Below, one piece after another: positions 1-13,006 of a stretch of DNA of 64,000 bases (position 1 is the first letter of the stretch; the number at the start of each line of letters is the position of its first letter). Origin of the DNA: Rugalucina vietnamica (taxonomy: Eukaryota; Mollusca; Bivalvia; Lucinida; Lucinidae). The notes under the pieces are model-generated. The model was not told the origin of the DNA and did no database searches. It saw nothing but the letters and a program-made list of their open reading frames with translations. Position numbers and translations under genes: made by a program. Location: NCBI GenBank assembly GCA_964017185.1, contig OZ024880.1, positions 37,042,329 through 37,106,328 on the forward strand, in the 5' to 3' direction.

Positions 1-780
1 TTGAACCCCGATGGGCCAAGCAACAGACAAGAAGCTCCGGCCCAAACCAACGAAAATAAATACATGTAGCGGTAAGTTTGGGCCCTCATAGAGTCTGACG
101 CCCGACCCACCGGCGTGCAATTAAAAAAGGCAGCGTAGTTATCAACAATCACTTGGTTAAAAACTAAGCATGCAGACTGTCGCATAACATTCAAGTTATA
201 CCTTATACGTCTGTAACGTGTAATAAACTTTCCTATAAGTTTCTTTTTGTATTTAAACCAAGTCACCATAAAATTCTGGTTCCGAAAGACCCTCACGTAA
301 AAGCGTCTTTAGCCAAACATTAAATTTGGAAATCAATTCATAGTGTCTGCGATAAAATTTAGAAAATGTTTTTCAAAGTTTATGATACCGATAGCCCTGC
401 TGTAGAAGTTTGCATGTTAAAAATTTATTTCACGCGTTGAAGTTGATTGCAGACTCTAGCAAACCTAATAAGTTGCGAAAAGTATACACCATCAGAAGCA
501 CGGCGAGGAACGTTACCATCCAAAAACGGAAAAATTACTGTATCAAAATCAAAGTCATCGCGTTTATCATAAATTTAAGAAGAAACATTTGAAGAAACAT
601 TTGCAATTTAGAAAGATGTAAATCTAAAAAGGGGGCTTCGGTATGTGTGGTGTTGGCTTTATTCAACTGTAGTTCAGGTGGATAAATTTGATTGACCATG
701 CCTTCAAAATAAGAATTGTCAATGTTCAAAAGGTCATCTATAGGTTTAAAAGCCTTGATCGTCATGGTTAAGAGAATCCA
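1..780 (-). mobile_element. Reverse-transcriptase retroelement remnant, copy A
   Basis: Minus-strand reading gives a degenerate reverse-transcriptase palm/thumb region. Near 650-760 it contains IDDLLNIDNSYF, resembling an RT motif C (YxDD) with the tyrosine lost, followed by APFLDLHLS. Further left, frames broken by indels match the C-terminal part seen again at 46060-46680. The element runs off the left edge of the window and is frame-broken, so it is dead. It resembles an RT family common in marine invertebrates; I cannot say with certainty whether it is Penelope-like or another class. Confidence 0.6.
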
Positions 781-1370
781 TGAAATCTCTTTCGTAGCAG
801 TATAAAAATAAATCAGCTACTCAGATATTCAACATTTTGCCTGTACAACTTGAATCTGAATCTGATATAAATATTATCCAGAAGATAGGATAAGACGTCG
901 CATGACCCAAGTGTATATCGACTTTGGTCAGAGGAAGTAAAAAAAAAAGCTTTACTGTCATTACAGGCCAAATAAAGTGAACCATAGTTTTTATATGCCC
1001 TTTTGAAGGTCCACTCTATCGAATCGAGTAGTTTTCTTTAATCTGGTTATGTGGCAATGTGGTATACAGAGTAGAAAAATCGTATATGGACAAGCTCGTC
1101 GCGCGGAACCCTCTGCACTTCAGTTTACTGACTGACCGACCAATTTTTATTTGGAGTTCTATACACCGTCTCAAAGTATCGTATGACATGAGATTTGATA
1201 GCAGTAAGATATGAAGTTATTAAAATATATAATGAAGCCTACAAACAACAACAACATCGTTTCAACAACAACATTGAAACTGTCTTCGGAGAAAAAGTCC
1301 TGCCTGTACATCTGTTCAAAAATCTGTCCGGGATGATGTGAGCTTGTGGAAACGTGGGAAAGATTCGTTT
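781..1370. other. Non-coding stretch, no gene seen
   Basis: AT-rich sequence between a retroelement remnant and a hairpin MITE. I see no convincing exon, RNA gene or long repeat here. Confidence 0.5.
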
Positions 1371-1374
1371 TGCA

Positions 1375-1440
1375 CATTACGAAAACACGCCCGTGCACTA
1401 TACAGAAATTTCTTTGGTTGTGAAAATCTAAAATTTCATT

Positions 1441-1479
<39 letters not shown>

Positions 1480-1674
1480 CTTATTTTTGCTCAAAACATA
1501 GATTGTGGGTACACGTTAGAACCGCCTCGGCGAGGCGGTTCTAACGAGTACCCACAATCTATGTTTTGGAGCAAAAATAAGAAAAAAAGGTATACCCCTG
1601 CGTACCCCAGTTTTACTATATAAAAGTGGGGTTTAAGGGGGTATACATTTCACGGACATGTTTTCGTGATGAGG
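1375..1674 (+). mobile_element. Hairpin MITE, family C copy 1
   Basis: About 300 bp bounded by imperfect inverted ends (CATTACGAAAAC on the left, GTTTTCGTGATG on the right). The centre, about 1490-1585, is a near-perfect inverted repeat of about 50 bp per arm: TTTTTGCTCAAAACATAG to GTTAGAACCGCCTCG, then its reverse complement. A run of about 37 T (1443-1480) interrupts the left half. The same structure recurs at 1770, 4386, 11544, 16707, 25922 and 32740. Confidence 0.8.
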
Positions 1675-1769
1675 TATCCCGAAATTAATTATTTGGAGTT
1701 TCCAGCCACATTCCATGGTATTGACACAGGCTCATTGTGGATATACCCGCAGTCGTTCAATTAATGTCA

Positions 1770-2047
1770 CATTACGAAAACTTGCCCATGCAATAAACAG
1801 ATTTTTTTAAGGTTTAAAAATTGAAAATTTTCAGCACAAAAATTTTGATATTTTTCTTATTTTTGCTCAAAACATAGATTGTGGGTACACGTTAGAACCG
1901 CCTCGCCGAGGCGGTTCTAACGAGTACCCACAATCTATGTTTTGGAGCAAAAATAAGAAAAAATAGTATACCCCTGCATACCCCAGTTTTGCTATATAAA
2001 AGTGGGGTTTGAGGGGGTATTCATTGCACGGACATGTTTTCCTGATA
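1770..2047 (+). mobile_element. Hairpin MITE, family C copy 2
   Basis: Second copy of the family, same orientation, only about 100 bp after copy 1. It has the same ends and the same central GCGAGGCGGTTC hairpin, without the poly-T insertion. Confidence 0.8.
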
Positions 2048-2461
2048 TACCAAGCATTTTGTTGTGAATACAAGGCATTTTTTTTATTTACTACCCAGCC
2101 AGCATGCATAAATAGCAAATTTTGAAGGATACTGTCGATTGATTTCAGTTTTGTGTGGGGTTTGAGACTTCAAAGTATGTCGAATAAAAATAATAAAAAT
2201 ATCAAAGTTTCGGTCCTTAGCGTTTTTGAAGAGTATGTAAACTCACATGAAATTTCCGGAATATAACATGGAAAAGGGCATAATTAGGCAATTATAACAT
2301 TTTCCATTAATCTTCGCATTTACATGTACATAATTTGGCTTTAGAAGTTATTGGTACCAGTTGTGTTAGCGGTAATAGTTTTGCATGTCAAAAGAATATT
2401 TATGCGTTCAAATGTCACATTATTAATCCACATTATATTGGCCGCATCTTATCATCGTGGA

Positions 2462-2617
2462 TAGACTGGCTCCAGTCGTTGCTTTGAGTTTCTGACTAGT
2501 AGGGGAGTAGTAGTAGAGTACTGTTCGGCATGTCAGAAAATTTTTGCCACTGAGTACTTTTTTTCTTTTCATGTAGGTATGAAAAAAAAAAAAAAAGTAA
2601 CGACTGGAGCCAGTCTA
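2462..2617 (+). mobile_element. Short MITE with TAGACTGGCTCCAGTCGTT ends
   Basis: Left end TAGACTGGCTCCAGTCGTT is matched by its reverse complement ending at 2617, bounding about 156 bp. Both ends abut a TA, which would fit a Tc1/mariner-type target, but TA may be part of the repeat. The interior is low complexity and non-coding. Confidence 0.65.
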
Positions 2618-2738
2618 ATGGAACTCTAAACCATACAGGTTTGTTTTTAAATCTGTACAGCTAACGATAAGACCAGGTGATTCGGAACTGGTCAAGATTC
2701 GAAACTAGCCAAATCACTGTACCATAACCTAAATACTA

Positions 2739-3572
2739 CACTCAGGGGCACTTCTAACGCAACACTTACCTTTTTGGACATAACTCAAAAATCGTGTAAC
2801 CGATCTTCATGAAATTTTCAACAAATTAAGTTCATCTATTGTTGTTTACTTTCTGTAATTTTCACAAAAATCGGTGGACTAAAATGCAATAAATTGGATG
2901 TTTATATAATATGACTGAAAAACAAAAAGTCACAAAATCCCGGTTGAACTGATAACTAAATGCAAGTTATTCGGATATCACAGCAGTGAAGTGTATCATA
3001 GTCACTTAATATCCTGTGCGTCCCGAATGGAACTGGACGACACAGGGACACCTCCTCCTCATGGACAAAACATATTTATCAATTTCATACCAAACCCCTG
3101 TGGGGTGTTTCTCCACTCCTCCACAAGGATCTACTTCAGTTATTGCGAACTTCTTGATACAACACGGTGTTTTCTGCATACGCCTGTTTTTAAACGCATC
3201 CCAGAAATGACCAATAACGCTAAATTTCTTGGAATAAATACGTCATATTTTTCTGTATTGCTTGGAAACTTACTTGCAAGCTCGTTGTGCTGGGGATATG
3301 GGATATGAGCTGGATATGATACTTTTTTGAGACGCCGCTGTGATACTATTAAATTCTTCAATATAGTGGCTGTTTTGCGACTTTTCATTTTTGAGTCTTG
3401 TTAGATAAACTAAATATTTTATATGTTGTGGACAATCAATTTCAATGAAAAATACACACAACACGCAAGCATAAATTGATTTATATTTGCGGAAAATTTA
3501 AATAAATTTGGTGGTTTAATTTTTTAGATATGATGGAAAATGTAAGTGTTGCGTTAGAAGTGCCCCTGAGTG
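2739..3572 (+). mobile_element. TIR element with TA target sites (834 bp)
   Basis: A perfect terminal inverted repeat of about 30 bp begins CACTCAGGGGCACTTC and closes at 3572. Each end is flanked by TA, the target duplication of Tc1/mariner elements. Interior frames of about 60-105 codons overlap each other and show no transposase motif, so this looks like a non-autonomous derivative. Confidence 0.75.
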
Positions 3573-4385
3573 TATAGTCAGGTTAGCTGATAGTATGCAA
3601 AATGGTAGCTTTGGTTCCATGGGCTATTTTTGAAGTTGATTCTTTAAATATAGGGTCAAGTGGCTGAAATTTTGAAACTGAAAAAAAAAAAGACATATTC
3701 AAGAAAGAGAGAGTATAGAGTCAGTTTGTATAACCACACTTGCATCATGATCGCCACGTCAAACACGTAATCTTTGATTACACTATTTTCCTCTCATATT
3801 TCTCTTATAATGAGGTGTACTGCCTTGTGTGTGTCCACCCTGAACCCATGTTCAAATACATTTTCTCTGAGCATGGCTTGGATTCTATTTATAATACATG
3901 TACAATCCAGTGTGAAATGTTATTTTAACTTCAATAAAATCTGGCAATCCCTTTCAAAGATTAAAAACATTTTACTAAAATGATTTTAAGGGATTAAAAA
4001 GGCAAAATATTTTGTAATGAATGTAAGGAAAAGCCACCACAAGCGTGTTATTAAGTTCGTTAAGATAGGCAACAACCCACGTACATATTCAAAGCATGCT
4101 GTAACAATATGGGATGATGTTTCGGCTGTTATTACAATTAAGCTAATAACGCGTGTTAATATAGCACAGACGGTATCGGTTTGTTAGAGTGTGGAGGGTT
4201 GCCGGAACGATTTCTACAGATGTTAAAGCCAGCTTATATTCGTGGTTATCCAGTAGGCCTAGGGACACTAGCAGTGAAAAAAGAAAGGTAAGTTTGCTCT
4301 GCTAACAACATATTGAATAATAATAACAATGATAATAACAATAACAATGAGAATAATAATAACAATGAAAATAATATTAAATAAT
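3573..4385. other. Non-coding stretch, no gene seen
   Basis: AT-rich sequence with a short AAT-rich low-complexity patch near 4317-4385. I see no supported exon or RNA gene. Confidence 0.45.
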
Positions 4386-4643
4386 CATCAGGAAAACATG
4401 TCCGTGTAATGTACACCCCCTTATACCCCACTTTTTTATAGCAAAACTGGGGTATGCAGGGGTATACCTATTTTTCTTATTTTTGCTCCAAAACATAGAT
4501 TGTGGGTACTCGTTAGAACCGCCTCGCCGAAGCCCACAATCTATGTTTTGAGCAAAAATAAGAAAAATATCAAACACTTTCTGTTGAAATTTTTCAATTT
4601 TTACAAGTGAAAAAATCTGTAATCATGGACAAGTTTTGCTATG
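4386..4643 (-). mobile_element. Hairpin MITE, family C copy 3 (inverted)
   Basis: Family C in reverse orientation, starting CATCAGGAAAACATG and ending with CAAGTTTTG. The central hairpin is damaged: one arm has lost the second half of the GAGGCGGTTC block, near 4520-4530. Confidence 0.75.
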
Positions 4644-4744
4644 AATATTAAATAATGATAAACAAGTATCAACCGCTGCCCGCTGCTTTTTGGATGGGCC
4701 TCTACATTTAATCAGGTGTTTGCAGTGCTTGTGCTGAAATTCTC

Positions 4745-4745
4745 T

Positions 4746-4788
<43 letters not shown>

Positions 4789-4790
4789 TT
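4745..4790 (+). repeat. (TTTA)n microsatellite
   Basis: About eleven uninterrupted TTTA units. Confidence 0.9.
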
Positions 4791-4837
4791 AGCAATGTTT
4801 TTCAAGCTGAGAATGTTTATAGTGTACAATAATTTAA

Positions 4838-5135
4838 CACATTCACTGCCGCCGACGACTGTAGTCGTTTTTACCGTTCACTGCCACCGACGACTGTAGT
4901 CGTTTTACGGGTATACCGGTATGTCCCGGGTTATAGTTGAAAGTTTTAAAGGGAGGTAAATGTATTGTATATCAGATTTTTCAGCGTAAAAGGCCCTTTT
5001 CAGTGATATATGATATACGCATATATCTAAAAATGTAATAATTAATAAATTAACTAATAAATCAATAAAAACAATAAAATAAATATATGCTTGGCAGTGA
5101 GATATTGATTTTTGAGGGGCGTGGCAGTGAAAGTG
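4838..5135 (+). mobile_element. piggyBac-like MITE with TTAA flanks
   Basis: CACATTCACTGCC on the left and GGCAGTGAAAGTG on the right are near-perfect inverted ends, each directly flanked by TTAA, the hallmark target of piggyBac-type elements. Inside, a unit containing CGACGACTGTAGTCG is tandemly doubled. There is no open frame. Confidence 0.75.
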
Positions 5136-5157
5136 TTAACATGGTCTATAAACAAGG

Positions 5158-5393
5158 GTCCGGTTGTTCAAAACTTCGTTAGCTTAACGCTGTCATTAAG
5201 CCCTCCATTTGTTAACTATATATCGACTTCAAAAGCAAATACACTGTTATTTTTTGTTGATAAAATGTAAGAATCATTTGTAATGCAAAGGATTCTCACA
5301 TTTTATCAAAAAATAACTGTATTTGTAACATTTAGGTTTGAAATTTTAACGAATCGTTAACTAACAACATCGTTAATTTTCAACAACTGGCCC
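5158..5393 (+). mobile_element. MITE with GGnCCnGTTGTT ends
   Basis: About 236 bp with inverted ends GGGTCCGGTTGTTCAAAA and the matching CAACAACTGGCCC. An internal inverted repeat centres on AATACACTGTTATTTTTTG. Related pieces occur at 11410-11500 and 15554-15673. Confidence 0.65.
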
Positions 5394-5831
5394 AAGGTTT
5401 GCAGATCAGTTCGATCCACCATCGAGCATATTTTTCGGAAACCGCCAGCTGCCTCGCCTTCAAAAAATGTAAATTTTCTCTGTTTTTGAAATAAATCGAG
5501 CATAATATCAGTGCTTTAACCTTTAATCAATATTGAAAGGAGTTCATTTGCATATTAAATAAAATAAGGATCTATGTTTTTTGTGGAAAACAAATGTGAC
5601 CTAATGTAAATGAACCTGTATGTTGTTTGTAAAATTCAAATTTCCTCAATTCCTGCTATATAAGAAAAATATAATTTGTTTTTATGCTTAAAATGCTATC
5701 ATGACACATGACATAGAGTGAGGCGCCTCTTAAGAGTAGACAACATCTTATCTTTTTACTGTGACCATTTATTTTTATAAATGTTTATATTTTATTGCAA
5801 TTGATATGGCATTTATCAAACTTTATTTCAG
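5394..5831. other. Upstream region of the P450 gene
   Basis: AT-rich sequence. TTTATTTCAG ending at 5831 looks like a splice acceptor, so the P450 start codon probably lies in a second exon with about 99 nt of 5' UTR (5832-5930). The first, non-coding exon and its promoter were not located. Confidence 0.4.
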
Positions 5832-5930
5832 ACAAGACGATCAAAAAGAATCAGCACTACACGCAGAACCTCGCAGCGATTAAAACTTGATAGCATAACA
5901 GAGAAGTGAACTAATTGCAAACACAGAACG

Positions 5931-6500
5931 ATGATTATGGAAGTAGCTTTAGTTGTTGTTAGTTTATGTGTTGGGATTTCCGTAATGCTGCTAGCAGTAA
6001 TGACAAGACGACGTGACAAAAAGGCATGTGTCCCACCCGGACCCTCAGGCTGGCCAATCATAGGACAAGGGCTCAGCCTCTCATTGAACAAAGCATATTT
6101 GTCGTTCACAGAGTGGAATAAAACATATGGCGATATAGCATCGTTTTCATTTTTCGGAAAACGCGTGGTAATTTTAAGTAACCCTGAAGTGATACGGAGA
6201 GCGTTCCATGGCGGGGAGTTTGGAACTTTAATGAGTGATAGACCACAGTCATTTATTGGACAGTATGTTGCAAATATGAACAAAGACATTCTATTCAGAC
6301 AGTATGATTCTACGTGCCAAAAGTTAAAATCTGCCACAGTTAAAGCCTTGCATGACGTTATATGTGGAAGTGATGTTTATTACAAGAATGTACAGTCAGA
6401 AATACAGAACTATGTGAAATATTTGGAATCAGCTGGTGATGTTGATTGTGACATCATAACACCTATTAACTTGTCACTGTGTCGCCAGATAGCAAGCTTG
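5931..6500 (+). CDS. P450 exon 1 (residues 1-190)
   Basis: Membrane anchor, PPGP hinge and the first half of the catalytic fold. Donor is TTG|gtaagt; the exon ends in phase 0. Confidence 0.88.
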
Positions 6501-9003
6501 GTAAGTTATTATGTTCCCAATGTGCATATATTTGAGATTTAACATAACTACCCAAGTGCATACATGTTAGAATGATTTACAACCCATTGTGCATATATAG
6601 AGAGGATATTTACTTCTTTTTAGGTGAATACCAAATATATTTCATCGAGTGAGTTGAAAACATCAAAATTTTCACGAGTGCGTAGCACGAGTGAAAATTT
6701 AGATGTTTTCAAGTCACGAGATGAAAAATATTTGGTATTTACCGATAAAAAGTAAATTTTCTTTTTATTTTATACAATACAGGAGCATTTTCCTATTCAC
6801 AAAGCAGGCGGTGAAAATGCAAAAGCCAAATCTGTTTAAAAACACAAATAATTTTGGTACCACATTGTTCCTAACGTTCTAACTAAGAAAATGAATACCC
6901 ACACTTTATGTTTTCGTTCAGAAAATAACGGAGTTATAGGCATTTGACTTTCTGAAGTGAGGCACATTTAATGACGTCAAGTGAATGGAAACGTCAGAAG
7001 TAATCCAAACTCTACAGTGAAAATATCGGCTGATATCAGTCACTAGTGAAAATATCAATATATATTCTGCAGTGAAAATATCACTTTTATCCTTTTTTTG
7101 ATATACATTAATTTCACTGCTAAGTATAAAATAATTAAGAATATTTACTACCAATGTGCATCAATGTAAGAATATTTACTACGCACGTGCATCAATATAA
7201 GAATATTTACTACCCAAGTGCATAAATGTAAGAATATTTAATACCCATGTGCTTAAATATAAGAATATTTACTACCCATGTGCATCAATGTAAGAATATT
7301 TACTACCCATGTGCATAAATGTAAGAATAATTACTACTCAACGTGTATATATTTTAGAATATTTTCTACCAATGTGCATCAATGTAATAATATTTACTAC
7401 CCATGTGCATAAATGTAAGAATATTTACTACCCATGCGCATAAATGTAAGAATAATTACTACCCAACGTGTATATATTTAAGAATATTTTCTACCCATGT
7501 GCATCAATGTAATAATATTTACTACCTATGTACATCAATGTAAGAATATTTTCTACCCATGTGCATCAATGTAATAATATTTACTACCTATGTGCATCAA
7601 TGTAAGAATATTTACTACCCATGTGCATCAATGTAAGAATAATTACTACCCCTTAACGTGTATATATTTAAGAATATTTTCTACCTATGTGCATCAATGT
7701 AAGAATATTTACTTCCCATGTGCATCAATGTAAGAATATTTACTACCCATGAGCATCATTTAAGAATATTTACTACCCATAAGCATCAATGTAAGAATAT
7801 TTACTACGCATGTGCATCAATGTGAGAATAATTACTACCCAAGTGCATCAATGTAAGAATACTTACTACCCATGTGCATAAATGTAAGAATATTTACTAC
7901 CCAACGTGTATATATTTAAGAAATGAATTTCATTTTTCTGGTGTTCATGGAGCTATGAACCGCAGTGGGTCGCGTGCAAAGTGAATGAACCCCGAAGGGG
8001 TTCATGTAAGCTTTGCTAGCGACCCACTGCGGTTCATAGCTCCATGAACAACAGAAAAATTAAACTCATTGCTTATATTTACATTCAGTTCTCTATATCG
8101 CTTGTTGAAAAATCACCAAGGCGGTCACATTTACCAGCAAACAGAGAATCTACACACAGTGTGTGTTCAAACAGCGGAACGGCGTCGACGTTAACAACGT
8201 CCAATCAGATTGGCGAGATTCATGTTTTTGACGTCAAGTTTGGATTACGTCACGTCGCGTGACACAATGTTGTTCATGGAAGTATGAACACAGATGAACA
8301 TCTAATGGTTCATCTAAGGAGGTTCTAGAAAAATGTAAATATTTAAGAATATTTACTACCCATGTGCATCAATGTAAGAATACTAGTATTTTCTACCAAC
8401 GTGCATATAAAATTATATAAGAATTTTTACTACCCTTTGTGCAAAAATGAAAGAATATTAACCGCCCCATGTGCATAAATGAAGAATATTAACTATCCAG
8501 CGTACGTATATGTAAAACATTAACTTACCCATGTGCATAAATCTTTGTTTGAGTTGTGGCTTAGCGTCCCACTCAACAGCTATGGTCATGTCGGGACGCT
8601 GCCTCTATTTTATGGGAGTCTACCCAACAAAATGATGTCATGACACCCAAAATGTGCTTTAAAATTAATCACCCGTGCAAACCAAAAAGTCCTGATGTGT
8701 ATGAATTGTTTAATTGACTTGAACCACTTTTCCTAGGCAGAAGAATATAAACAATGTGTGCATAAATGCAAGAAGGTGCATAAATCTAAGAATATTTACT
8801 TCGCCTTAAATGCAAGAGTAGATACGTCTCCATGTTATCAGTCATGAATGTCCTTTTTTAAAAAGGTTTCTTCCGACAAACTAGGTATGCAAAGGTTCGA
8901 TCCCGGGCTTCTCCAAAAATCAACCTACCGGTTGAGCCTTCGGGTGCTCCCGGAACATCAAACCCACTAAAAACAACCAACTATAGTACTGGTCTCGCCC
9001 AGG

Positions 9004-9046
<43 letters not shown>

Positions 9047-12000
9047 AGGTATGCAAAGGTGTTAAACAGCAATCACATTACTATGATTATAATTCGTGAA
9101 ATAAAACGCTGTGTTACTGCACACCTGATACATGCATTCACCTTTGGCTCCGTTATTTCTATTGCAGTTTACTGGTGAAGTATTACCCGACGGTGACGAA
9201 TTTTTACAAACAGTTGTGGCCCTTGATCACATCGGCGACGCAATGGTTATGCCAGAAACACATCTTGTCTTCAAACTTTTCCCCTTCATTAGATTTTTAC
9301 CAGGCTCGTACGGACGCATGTACAGAGAACTCATGGAAAATAAACGACGACTTAGAGAATTAATATTTCATAAAACCAAGGTAATCATGGCATTACTAAC
9401 AATAGTTTTTGTTGTTGGATGCTTGTCTGGTAATTGAGATTTGACAAATTAAAATCTTCGCGAGAAACTGAATCTGCACCCAGGCTTCAATGAGAATAAA
9501 ATTGAGCTTTGACCAGGAACCAAGTGCAAAATTCTGTATTTAAAAATCACATGGCAAATAGCAATAACAATTTGAGAAGTCGAGCTTTTATCAATTGGTT
9601 ATGGGATTTTCATTCACCAAACCCTGGGAAGTTGTACTTGATAGCTGAGAGCGTCAAATTTTGGAACAAAACTACGCCATCAGTTTAACGTCTGATCCAA
9701 TTGTATAATGTCTATTTGATGATTTAGTTAGTTCCTGTTTAGGTTTCAATGACGAATGGTTGTCTTTGATTGTGCCAACTCCTGATCATGAATTACTTTT
9801 TTGCTTCAAGTGATAGCTATGGTTAACGCCTACTTGGAAAATTAGCTTCTTGGCTTGCAAACAAAATGATATGGGGTATCTACACGATAACCTCGAAAAT
9901 GCGATATCTAATTTATCAACGATAATTGCTGATATACCGATGGGTGCGGTTTGGTGTTTTACCGTAGGATGCATCAATTAAGCTAACTATACGCCTTGGA
10001 AATTCACAAATAGCTCCATTGAAGGTCCAACGGAAAATTGCCGTAATCCAAGCAGCCGTTGGAAGAGGAATCTTCCATGTCCATAGAGAACAAAAAAGAG
10101 GCTTTGCATCATAGAAAACCAACACTATTGGTTTAAGACCAGGTCCAACACAAATCGGCCTGTACAGTCACAAAAGAAAGCTAGAAGCTTGAAATTTTGG
10201 ATATAAGTAGAAAAGGAATTGTTCTATCCGTGTAGCGAAATCAAAGGCGCTGATCAGCTGTACACAGCTGACCTGTGTCTTTGTTTTCACATATGCAAAT
10301 TGTTTGTTTTCTGATGCAGCAGCTCAAATCTTTTTATCCCATCTATCTTATCCATGGTTAAGCTTACATTGGAAATTAAACTACCAGAATCAAGATTAGG
10401 TCCAGAAACTCACATGAGAATTAACTACATGTTAAAGGTTGTGTTACAATTTTATACGTTATTTCAGAGAAGGGCATTTAGACAAGCAACATTTTGCATA
10501 TGCGTAAACAAAGGCGCACGGCTGATCAGCGCCTTTGTTTTCGCTACACGGATAGTGTAATCCCTCTTCTTTTTAAACCCAAAATTTCAAGCTTATAGTC
10601 TTCTTCTGTGATTGTACAGCTCGATTTGTGTCGGCCCTGGTCGGAAACCCAATCCCTCGGTTTTCTCGTGCGAAGACTTATGATTACGTTATTTCAGAGA
10701 AGATCATTTCGACAAGAAAGTCTTATCTCAAAACTTCTAGAACTGCAAAAAACTGAGCCATGGTTAACAGATGACTTCATACTCGGGGTGTTGATGGATC
10801 TGATAAACACAGGTGAGAACATCATGCGTACACAGTCGTGTGATTTAGACCCTTCGAACCCAACAGATCTGTAGTGACCTGGACCCTTATACAATATTCC
10901 CTTCTCAAGCAGTCCCTGTTGACTTAAACCTCAAATGACTTGAAATGGAGCCGAGATCAACTGCATTTCTGTCATTTGCTAGCGGGTCGTATAGAAGAAA
11001 TTTGGCCCAAAATTCTCCAATGTTAACTTCTTTTTATTCAGAGATTCTAAAAGAATCTTGTTGATTACAGGAAATGCAAAGCATGGTTAATTAGGTGCAT
11101 AGCGAACATGTTCATTAGCCACCTGCATTTATGCACTTTTGCTGCAAAGTGATAGTAACTACATTAGCAGAATGCAAGTTCATTAAAACGAAACTAAGAC
11201 TTTGCTTCATGACAATATTTTATAAACATGCATCGTGCTGAGTGAAATCATATTTTTGGTACACCCGACGAAATTCGTAGAGTCACAGACTACAGACATA
11301 AAATATTTATGTATGAAGCTGTGGAATCGTATATAAAGAAAACAAACTGACAGCTAAAAACCACAACTCATGTTGTTCAAAATTAACGACATTAGTTAAA
11401 ATTTCAAACATGAAAACTACATATACACTGTTATTTTTTGTTGATAAAATGTAATGCAAAGGATTCTCACATTTTATCAACAAAACAGTGTATTTGCTTA
11501 TAAATGAAGATAACATTGATTCCATGAATGATCTACAAATATAACATTACGAAAACTTGCCAATGCAATACACAGATTTTTTAGCTATAAAAATTGAAAA
11601 TTTTCAGCTGAAAATTTTTGATATTTTTTCTTATTTTTGTTCCAAAACATAGATTGTGGGTACTCGTTAGAACCGCTCGGCGGTTCTAACGTCGGAGTAG
11701 ATCTTTCCACAATCTATGTTTTGGAGCAAAAATAAGAAAAATAGGTATACCCCTGCAAACCCCATTTTTTTCTATATAAAAATGGGGTTCAAGGGGATAT
11801 TCTGGGCACGGATATGTTTCCCTGATGATCCCAATGAACGGTAGTCCTGACAAATGTATGTAACCCACATAAGTCGGATGCACTCTCTATGAGACATAGG
11901 CAAACAGTATAGCCCCAGATGAGAGACGCGGCGTCCAATATGGGGCTTTCTGTTTTGTTTAGAGGCTTTTCATTCAGCAATGAAATAAAAAAAAAGGACT

Positions 12001-12952
12001 GGCTCTGACTGACAGCAGCGATTTTACGTCAAAGTTGCTGCAGCCAGTCAAATGGCACTAGCCTCTCCAATTCTTAAATCACGCCTGATGCCTCTAAAAA
12101 TGAAAATGGACTCACCGAAATGACGAGAATGGGAGAGTCTATTCGTCTTCACTCATTTAAGCCTGGCGTCCCTTTTATGGGACATTGGCAAACAGAATAG
12201 CCCTAGATGTGACGCCGCAGAATGCGGCATCCCATCTGGGGCTACTCTGTTTGCTTTGAGAATTTTCATTAAAAAAAAATTAAATGAAATTTAAAAATCA
12301 CTCCTGATGCCCCTAAAAATGAAAGTGGACGCGCCCAAATGATAATGATGGGAAAGTCCATTCGTCAAATATTGGTTGAATAGCTTTAATATCTTACAGC
12401 AACTTTAACAAGTCAGGGTGTGCTCTCTGGATTCCTGTTCCTGTTGGTGCATTTTCAAGATGCCCAATCCAAGATACGCGAGGAAATCGACACAGTCATA
12501 GGCCACGACCGCCTGCCATGCCACACAGACAGACAGAAGATGCCATTTACCTACGCATGTATTCTCGAAACGTTGAGATACCAGTCACACCTTCCAATCA
12601 CGGCCACGCATACGAGCTCTACTGATATCACTTTTGACGGACATCTGATACCCAAAGGAGCCTCGGTTTGTTCCTTGTTTGTGTCTGCAACTGATCTTGT
12701 TAACAGTTACGGGTTGGATTCTTTTATCTAAACTTACTCTAAAAATCCAAACCAGGACAATTATTTTATATGATAATATTTCATTTTCATTCACTCAGAA
12801 CAGGCTTTTTCATGACGTGACTTAGTCTGATATTGTTTTATTGTCTTGACTGGAATGTGTTGTATATATATGTTTTGAAGGCCTCGGGGAAGATTGGCAT
12901 AGCCAACCGAGTTACCCTCGTTAAATAAAGTAATTACCTTCTTACTTACTTA

Positions 12953-13006
<54 letters not shown>

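Noticed and set aside
5828..6337. 169-codon minus-strand frame
   Set aside because: Antisense shadow of P450 exon 1; no domain, and the plus-strand reading is clearly the gene.
7137..7922. Regular 30-bp repeats as a possible CRISPR-like array
   Set aside because: Units are contiguous with no unique spacers, and the genome is a eukaryotic animal's.
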